Below are positions 59,566 through 64,000 of a DNA stretch of 64,000 nt, one piece after another. Source of the stretch: Armatimonadetes bacterium UBA5352 (GTDB lineage: Bacteria; Armatimonadota; Zipacnadia; Zipacnadales; UBA5352); contig DHPY01000087.1 of the NCBI GenBank assembly GCA_002411015.1, positions 1-64,000 on the forward strand. The letters are read 5' to 3'. The notes beneath the pieces were generated by a model. That model ran no database searches and was not told where the DNA came from. It saw only the letters and a list, made by a program, of their open reading frames with translations. Position numbers and translations under genes: made by a program. The first letter of the stretch is position 1; each line of letters opens with the position of its first letter.

Positions 59566-60153
59566 TCAGAACCTCCTGAACCGCCCGGCCCAGAAGTCCA
59601 GCCCGTCCGGCGGTGGCTCGATTTCCCGCACCGCCCGCTCGCGCACCTGCTCGATGGCCCTGGGCCTGCAGAGGAACGTATGCCGCCCGATCACCTCGAT
59701 CGCGTCCAGGCTGCCCCAGGCGCGGATCGCCTCCGCAAGCTCCTGCCGGTGGCGCAGGCCGAAGCCGTGAATGAACTCGTAGCCATCGCGCGTGATCACG
59801 TGGATGCGCTCGTCCTCTGTGCGCGCTGCATCAGGCGGCGGCATCCCGATCCCGAGGATCTCCTCCCGGAGGCGCTCATTCCACCTGCCCTGCCCGCGCC
59901 AGCGCAATCCGCCGGTCATCACCACCACGCGGCCCTGCACCCACCACGTGATCTCCAGCAGCGGCACCGGGAGCAGTATTCCACCGAAGATCAGTAGCAT
60001 GAAGAGCAGCCCCGGCAGCGCGTCGCTCTCCGGCACGGTGAGATCAACGTAGACGTAGCGCAGCGCCAGCAGCCCGGCGAGTGCGAGCATCGCCGCCAGC
60101 ATCATGATGCCGGCGCGCGACATCCCGTAGCGGAACTCCCGCACCGTGTCCAT
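59566..60153 (-). CDS. Membrane protein with possible PH-like domain, unknown
   Basis: This 195-residue protein has two N-terminal helices (IMMLAAMLALAGLLALRYV and GLLFMLLIFGGILLPVPLL). A soluble part follows with alternating hydrophobic residues (GRVVVMTGGLRWRG...ILGIGM...RIHVITRDGYEFIHGFG) that looks like a bacterial PH-type beta-barrel, then a helix and a basic tail. A run of G (GGGGGGG) lies 11 bases before the ATG. It lies 20 bases after the glycosidase on the same strand. The protein at 61139-61780 has the same two-helix-plus-beta layout, so the glycosidase is bracketed by similar membrane proteins. Confidence 0.6.
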   Translation of the reverse strand: MDTVREFRYGMSRAGIMMLAAMLALAGLLALRYVYVDLTVPESDALPGLLFMLLIFGGILLPVPLLEITWWVQGRVVVMTGGLRWRGQGRWNERLREEILGIGMPPPDAARTEDERIHVITRDGYEFIHGFGLRHRQELAEAIRAWGSLDAIEVIGRHTFLCRPRAIEQVRERAVREIEPPPDGLDFWAGRFRRF

Positions 60154-60173
60154 CTACAAGCGTCCCCCCCGGC

Positions 60174-61115
60174 TCATTGCGCCACCGCCAGCCCGATCCC
60201 GGCCTCAACTCCGCCCGCGTAGAAGAGATACAGCCAGCCCTGCCACTCAAACGGATACGGGTCGCGCAGGTCTGCTCCCTCCCAGTCAAGCTCGGGCTCG
60301 AGCACCGTCCCGAGCTTCTCCGCCTGCCACTGCGACGGCGGCACGGATGCGTCCACATGCGCCATGCGCAGGACCTCGCGCTGCAGATCCGGGCCGGTGC
60401 GGGTGGAGTAGTAGACATCGAACATCTTCGGATCGCGCACGTGAACGGCGCAGTGGCGGATCGTGCCCCAGTCCTCCCGCTCATCAGGCGCGAGCAGCGG
60501 CTCCTCGCGCACCCGCTCCCAGTGCGCGTAGTCGCTGCTGCGCAGGATCCCCTGGCAGTTGTAGGACACGCCGGGCACGCCCGCGCCGCCGCTGCCCATG
60601 TAGAGGCCGAAGATACGCTCCCCGAGGCGGAATGGGCGGAGATATGCCGCGGTGAGGCCCTCCCAGGTACCCTCGCGCTCGTTCGGGAGGATCAGCGGCC
60701 TCGGGTTCTCGACCTCGAAGTGCAGGCCATCGTAGCCCACCGCGCAGCCCATCACCTGGCCGCGACCGGCGGCGCTGCTCCCGTGGTAGTAGAGGTAGAC
60801 GCGACGGGCGCGCTCATCAACCAGCACGTCGGGGGAGGAGATGTGCCCGGCGATCATCGGCGCGTCATCGAGCGTGAAGATCTGCCCATGCACGGCCCAT
60901 GGCCCCTCGGGAGCGGGCGCGCTCGCGAGCCCGAGGCCCATGCCATGGTGGCTCGCGTAGTACATGTAGAGGCGGTCGAGTGGCTGGCTGATCCATCTCG
61001 GGGCCTCGATCACGGTCGGGTAGTTGATCGTCGGGTTCTTCACCGGCCAGCGGATCGCGTCGAGGTCAAGCAGCGGCCGGTCACTCACGCGCGTGAACTG
61101 CGGGATCTCGGACAT
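60174..61115 (-). CDS. Five-bladed beta-propeller glycosidase-like protein (GH43/GH130-like)
   Basis: This 313-residue protein without a signal peptide has repeated blades typical of GH43, GH32, GH68 and GH130 propellers: KNPTINYPTVIEAP, DRLYMYYASHH, GHISSPDVLVDERARRVYLYYHG, GTWEGLTAAYLRPF, CQGILRSSDYAHWERV and DLRDPYPFEWQGWLYLFYAG. Asp and Glu residues at the blade starts (SSPDV; LRDPYP) are candidates for the catalytic acids. Cytoplasmic location and the GH130-like look would suit a phosphorylase or exo-glycosidase acting on imported oligosaccharides. The substrate is unknown. AGGAGG lies five bases before the ATG. Confidence 0.75.
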   Translation of the reverse strand: MSEIPQFTRVSDRPLLDLDAIRWPVKNPTINYPTVIEAPRWISQPLDRLYMYYASHHGMGLGLASAPAPEGPWAVHGQIFTLDDAPMIAGHISSPDVLVDERARRVYLYYHGSSAAGRGQVMGCAVGYDGLHFEVENPRPLILPNEREGTWEGLTAAYLRPFRLGERIFGLYMGSGGAGVPGVSYNCQGILRSSDYAHWERVREEPLLAPDEREDWGTIRHCAVHVRDPKMFDVYYSTRTGPDLQREVLRMAHVDASVPPSQWQAEKLGTVLEPELDWEGADLRDPYPFEWQGWLYLFYAGGVEAGIGLAVAQ

Positions 61116-61138
61116 GATGCCTCCTGGTGTCGTTGTCG

Positions 61139-61780
61139 TCAGCCGTTGTCATTGTGGCCCTCGCGCCCCCGCGAGGGGCCGTAACCCCTCGTCCCGTATG
61201 TCGGAACCAGATCGTCCGGTCGCCACCCTGGTTGGCAGCGGTACTCGCGGCCCTCAAGTCTGATCCGATCAGCAAGTTCCGCGCGGTCTGCGATCCCGTC
61301 GTAGAGAGTACGGCCCCGTTGCGGCAGCATCTCGCAGTAGATGTCGTAGTACCCCCTGTCGGTCACGAGGCGCACCTGGAGAAGCCATCTCCTGAAGTCG
61401 CCCGTCCTGAGAGGTATCTGTGTCATGTAAGGCTCTTCGACGGCGACGATCCGCCGCAGCGCCACCGCGCCTCCATGTCCCAGGGGCCGATCCCGCCATG
61501 CTACTCTTCTGTCGTCTACCCAAACGAAACCGTCCAGAGGGTACCAAAGCCATGACCAGGCGATGAGCGCAGGGAATCCAACGTAGAGGCCAGCAAAGAG
61601 CAGCTTCAGCGCGATGTCCCCGAGCGGCTGGAGCAGAAGCGTGAAGAGATCTATGAGCACCGGAAGGAAGACGTACAGCGCCGCGACGAGATACGCGTAC
61701 GGCCCGATGACCCACAGCCAGGCCTGCCAGGGCAGGCGGCAGCGGTAGACGACCTCGTCATTCCTGAGTTTGGAGGCCAT
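61139..61780 (-). CDS. Membrane protein with two helices and beta-rich domain, unknown
   Basis: This 213-residue protein starts MASKLRNDEVVYRCRLP, then has hydrophobic helices (WQAWLWVIGPYAYLVAALYVFL and LKLLFAGLYVGFPALIAW). A beta-rich soluble domain follows (GFVWVDDRRVAWRDRPLGHG...RRIVAVEE) that could be PH-like, with a Gly/Arg/Asn-rich tail. GGAAGGGGG lies five bases before the ATG at 61780; the frame open to 61879 is not used. The last codons overlap a GGCCCTCGCG/CGCGAGGGGCC palindrome (about 61157-61181). It lies 23 bases upstream of the glycosidase, so it is probably in the same unit. Confidence 0.6.
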   Translation of the reverse strand: MASKLRNDEVVYRCRLPWQAWLWVIGPYAYLVAALYVFLPVLIDLFTLLLQPLGDIALKLLFAGLYVGFPALIAWSWLWYPLDGFVWVDDRRVAWRDRPLGHGGAVALRRIVAVEEPYMTQIPLRTGDFRRWLLQVRLVTDRGYYDIYCEMLPQRGRTLYDGIADRAELADRIRLEGREYRCQPGWRPDDLVPTYGTRGYGPSRGREGHNDNG

Positions 61781-61885
61781 CGCGACCCCCTTCCAGACGC
61801 AATCCCCGGCGAGGGCGCCGGGGCCACAACGCCAACGGCTGACGGCCAACGGCCGGGCCGGCATCTCCGGCCCCTCCAAACGACT

Positions 61886-64000
61886 CTACTCCTCCGCCTT
61901 CGCCTTCAACCGCGCCAGCGCCTCCAGCGCCTGCAGCGGCGTCATGTTCTGCGGGTCGAGGGCCTTGAGTTCCTCCACGATCGGGTGCGGGGCGGCCTCG
62001 AAGAGCTTGAGCTGCACCGTCTGCGCCACGTGCGAGGCCGCGCGTTGCGACGGGCCGATCTCCGTGCCGATGTCCTCACGCTCGAGGGTGTGCAGGACCT
62101 CCTTCGCGCGCTCGATCACCGCCTCGGGCAGCCCCGCCAGCCGCGCGACCTGGATGCCGTAGGAGCGCTGCGTGCCGCCCGGCTCGATCCGCCGCAGGAA
62201 GGTGATGTGATCGCCCTCCTCACGCACCATCACCTTCAGGTTCTGCACCTCGTCGAAGAGCGTCTCAAGCTCGTTCAGGTGGTGGTAGTGCGTCGCAAAG
62301 AGCGTCTTTGCGCCGATCTGCTCGATGAGGTACTCGACCACCGCCCACGCGATTGACACGCCGTCGAAGGTCGAGGTGCCCCGGCCGATCTCGTCGAGGA
62401 TCACCAGCGACTGCGCGGTCGCGTTGTTCATGATGTTCGCGGTCTCGTTCATCTCCACCATGAAGGTCGAGCGGCCCGTGGCGAGGTCATCGGACGCGCC
62501 GACGCGTGTGAAGATGCGGTCCACCACGCCGATCCGCGCGCTGTCGGCGGGCACGAAGCTCCCCATCTGCGCCATCAGCGCGATCAGCGCCACCTGCCGC
62601 AGGTAGGTGGATTTCCCGCTCATGTTCGGGCCGGTCACGATCTGCATCTGGTGGCCGTCGCGGTCGAGAAGCGTATCGTTCGGCACGAACGGCTCCTGCC
62701 CGGCGGAGCGCTCGACGACCGGGTGTCGCCCCGCGCGGATCACGATCTCGTCGCCCGCGTGCACCTCCGGCCGCACGTAGTCATACTCGATCGCGACCTC
62801 CGCGAGGCAGACGATGCAGTCGATCGCCGCCAGTGCCCGCGCGGTCGCCATCAGCGGCTCAGCGTGCTCCGCGACCTGCGCCCGCAACTCGCAGAACAAC
62901 TCGTACTCCATCTCGTGCAGGCGTTCCTCGGCGCCGAGCACGCGCGACTCCTGCTCCTTGAGCTCAGGCGTGATGTAGCGCTCGGCGGTGGTAAGCGTCT
63001 GCTTGCGCTGGTAATCATCAGGCACCCGGTCGGTGTTCGCGTGCGTCACCTCGAGGTAGTAGCCGAAGACCTTGTTGTAGCCGACCTTCAGCGACTCGAT
63101 CCCCGTGCGCGCGCGCTCCTGCGCCTCAAGCTGCGCGATCCAGCGCTTCCCGCCGGCGGCGATGTCGCGGATCTCGTCGAGGTCCTCCGAGTAGCCCGCG
63201 CGCATCAGCCCGCCCTCGGTGATCTGCACCGGCGGGTCATCGGCCAGCGCCGCCTCGAGCAGCGCGGTCACCTCGTCGAGGTTCGCGATCCGCCCGCTCA
63301 GCTCCGCCAGCAGCGGCGCCTCACACTGCGCCAGCACCTCCGCGATCTGCGGCAGCCGGCGCAGCGACTCGCGCAGGGCCACGAGGTCGCGGGCGTTCGC
63401 GCGCGCGGCCGTCACGCGCATGGTGAGGCGCTCCACGTCGTAAACCTCGCGCAGCAGCCGCGAGAGGTCCTCGGCGGTCACGCGGTCGCCCACCATCTCG
63501 TCCACTGCGTCGAGTCGCTCGTTGATCGCGGCGGGGTCGAGCAGCGGCTGCAGCAGCCACTCGCGCAGCAGCCGGCTGCCCATCGCGGTCGAGGAGCGAT
63601 CCAGCAGCGACAGCAGCGATCCCTCGCGGCGGTTCTCGCGGAGCGTGGTCGTCAGCTCAAGATTGCGGCGCGTGGAGGCGTCGATCACCAGGAACTGCTC
63701 GGTCGAGTAGGTCGTGATGCCCGACAGGTGCGGCAGGCCGTCGAGGTGCGTGTGCTTGAGGTAGTCGAGCGCCCGCGCGGCGGCGGCGATCGCGGCAGGC
63801 ATCTCCTCGCAGCCGTAGCCGCTGAGCGAACTCACGCGGAAGTGCTCCTGAAGCTGCTCGGCGGGGGAGAGGAAGAGGCCGGCGGGCTCGTCCACGACCG
63901 TGATCGGCACGCGCAGGTTGCGCTCGAGGAGCGTCCGCAGCTCGCCCTCTGCAAGCTCCGGCGGCAGCAGGACCTCGGTGGGGGAGAGGCGCGTGGCCTC
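61886..64000 (-). CDS. mutS: DNA mismatch repair protein MutS (N-terminus beyond the window)
   Basis: About 705 residues are visible and the frame stays open to the window edge, so roughly 150 N-terminal residues, including the mismatch-binding Phe motif, are missing. The visible part has the connector and lever domains (SGYGCEEMPAAIAAAARALDY; GSRLLREWLLQPLLD), the clamp (KVGYNKVFGYYLEVTHAN), and the ATPase domain: TGPNMSGKSTYLRQ Walker A, VILDEIGRGTSTFDG Walker B and signature, and TLFATHYHHLNEL. It ends with a MutL/beta-clamp-type tail. It recognises mismatches and recruits MutL, encoded 11 kb upstream on the other strand. Hairpins and a GCCCCTCC box (61870-61877) follow the stop. Confidence 0.95.
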   Translation of the reverse strand, partial: EATRLSPTEVLLPPELAEGELRTLLERNLRVPITVVDEPAGLFLSPAEQLQEHFRVSSLSGYGCEEMPAAIAAAARALDYLKHTHLDGLPHLSGITTYSTEQFLVIDASTRRNLELTTTLRENRREGSLLSLLDRSSTAMGSRLLREWLLQPLLDPAAINERLDAVDEMVGDRVTAEDLSRLLREVYDVERLTMRVTAARANARDLVALRESLRRLPQIAEVLAQCEAPLLAELSGRIANLDEVTALLEAALADDPPVQITEGGLMRAGYSEDLDEIRDIAAGGKRWIAQLEAQERARTGIESLKVGYNKVFGYYLEVTHANTDRVPDDYQRKQTLTTAERYITPELKEQESRVLGAEERLHEMEYELFCELRAQVAEHAEPLMATARALAAIDCIVCLAEVAIEYDYVRPEVHAGDEIVIRAGRHPVVERSAGQEPFVPNDTLLDRDGHQMQIVTGPNMSGKSTYLRQVALIALMAQMGSFVPADSARIGVVDRIFTRVGASDDLATGRSTFMVEMNETANIMNNATAQSLVILDEIGRGTSTFDGVSIAWAVVEYLIEQIGAKTLFATHYHHLNELETLFDEVQNLKVMVREEGDHITFLRRIEPGGTQRSYGIQVARLAGLPEAVIERAKEVLHTLEREDIGTEIGPSQRAASHVAQTVQLKLFEAAPHPIVEELKALDPQNMTPLQALEALARLKAKAEE

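Noticed and set aside
1..64000. CRISPR array, tRNA, rRNA, insertion sequence or prophage.
   Set aside because: I saw no regularly spaced direct repeats, no tRNA-like GGTTCGAATCC arm in an intergenic position, no transposase or integrase motif, and no phage structural gene. A dedicated scan (tRNAscan-SE, ISEScan) would be more certain.

Overview
The window is GC-rich bacterial DNA with about 38 protein-coding genes, no tRNA, rRNA or CRISPR array that I can see, and no insertion sequence. The gene content suggests an anaerobic or facultatively anaerobic, polysaccharide-degrading, diderm-like bacterium: a membrane-bound [NiFe] hydrogenase, a BadF/2-hydroxyacyl-CoA dehydratase activase protein, five large heparinase II/III-family proteins, several probable glycosidases and two sugar-isomerase-like TIM barrels. 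Very large secreted multidomain lyases, FG-GAP propellers, and intergenic repeats whose translations read 'VATGILPV' or 'TGWKPVAT' remind me of Armatimonadota or planctomycete-like lineages. That is an impression, not a proof.

Layout. 1-2298: start of an unknown minus-strand gene, then a copper-type P-type ATPase. 2773-12599: an eight-gene energy-converting hydrogenase cluster. It holds a FwdB/FdhA-like iron-sulfur/pterin-fold subunit, HydB- and HydG-like electron-input subunits, a NuoL-type proton channel, a NuoC-NuoD/HycE-type large subunit with all four nickel cysteines, and NuoH-, NuoI/HycF- and NuoB-type subunits. 12641-17455: a membrane protein, two tandem secreted TIM-barrel-like paralogues of unknown family, and a methyltransferase. 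17463-36463: the heparinase II/III region. It has two pairs of paralogues arranged head-out around a PPK2 polyphosphate kinase and a fifth, discoidin-bearing family member. 36552-42325: a YbhGFSR-type ABC efflux operon. 42653-46900: the giant activase/dehydratase-like protein. 47207-59383: a sugar isomerase, a GYF-like membrane protein, MutL, a lipoprotein, an MtnX-like phosphatase, a GNAT enzyme, a second sugar isomerase, a GH-A-like glycosidase, CdsA, alanine dehydrogenase and a small membrane protein. 59566-64000: two membrane proteins of possible PH-like fold around a beta-propeller glycosidase, then MutS cut by the window end.

How it fits together. The hydrogenase cluster looks like a composite machine. 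The HydBG module could exchange electrons with NAD(P)H. The FwdB-like subunit has the Fe-S ligands, but I see no Cys or Sec where the Mo/W ligand would be expected, so it may be purely electron-carrying, as in NuoG. The hydrogenase core would couple hydrogen chemistry to ion pumping through the NuoL/NuoH subunits. The secreted lyases and TIM barrels would depolymerise acidic or complex glycans outside the cell, and the sugar isomerases could act on the products. No SusC/D or sugar ABC importer is present here.

Non-coding structure is unusual: a hairpin repeat occurs at both ~0.05 kb and ~42.6 kb, a 'GTTCGTAGCGACGGGC' hairpin repeat occurs at 36.5 and 51.8 kb, and a GGAGGGGC motif recurs just past the stop codons of five genes.
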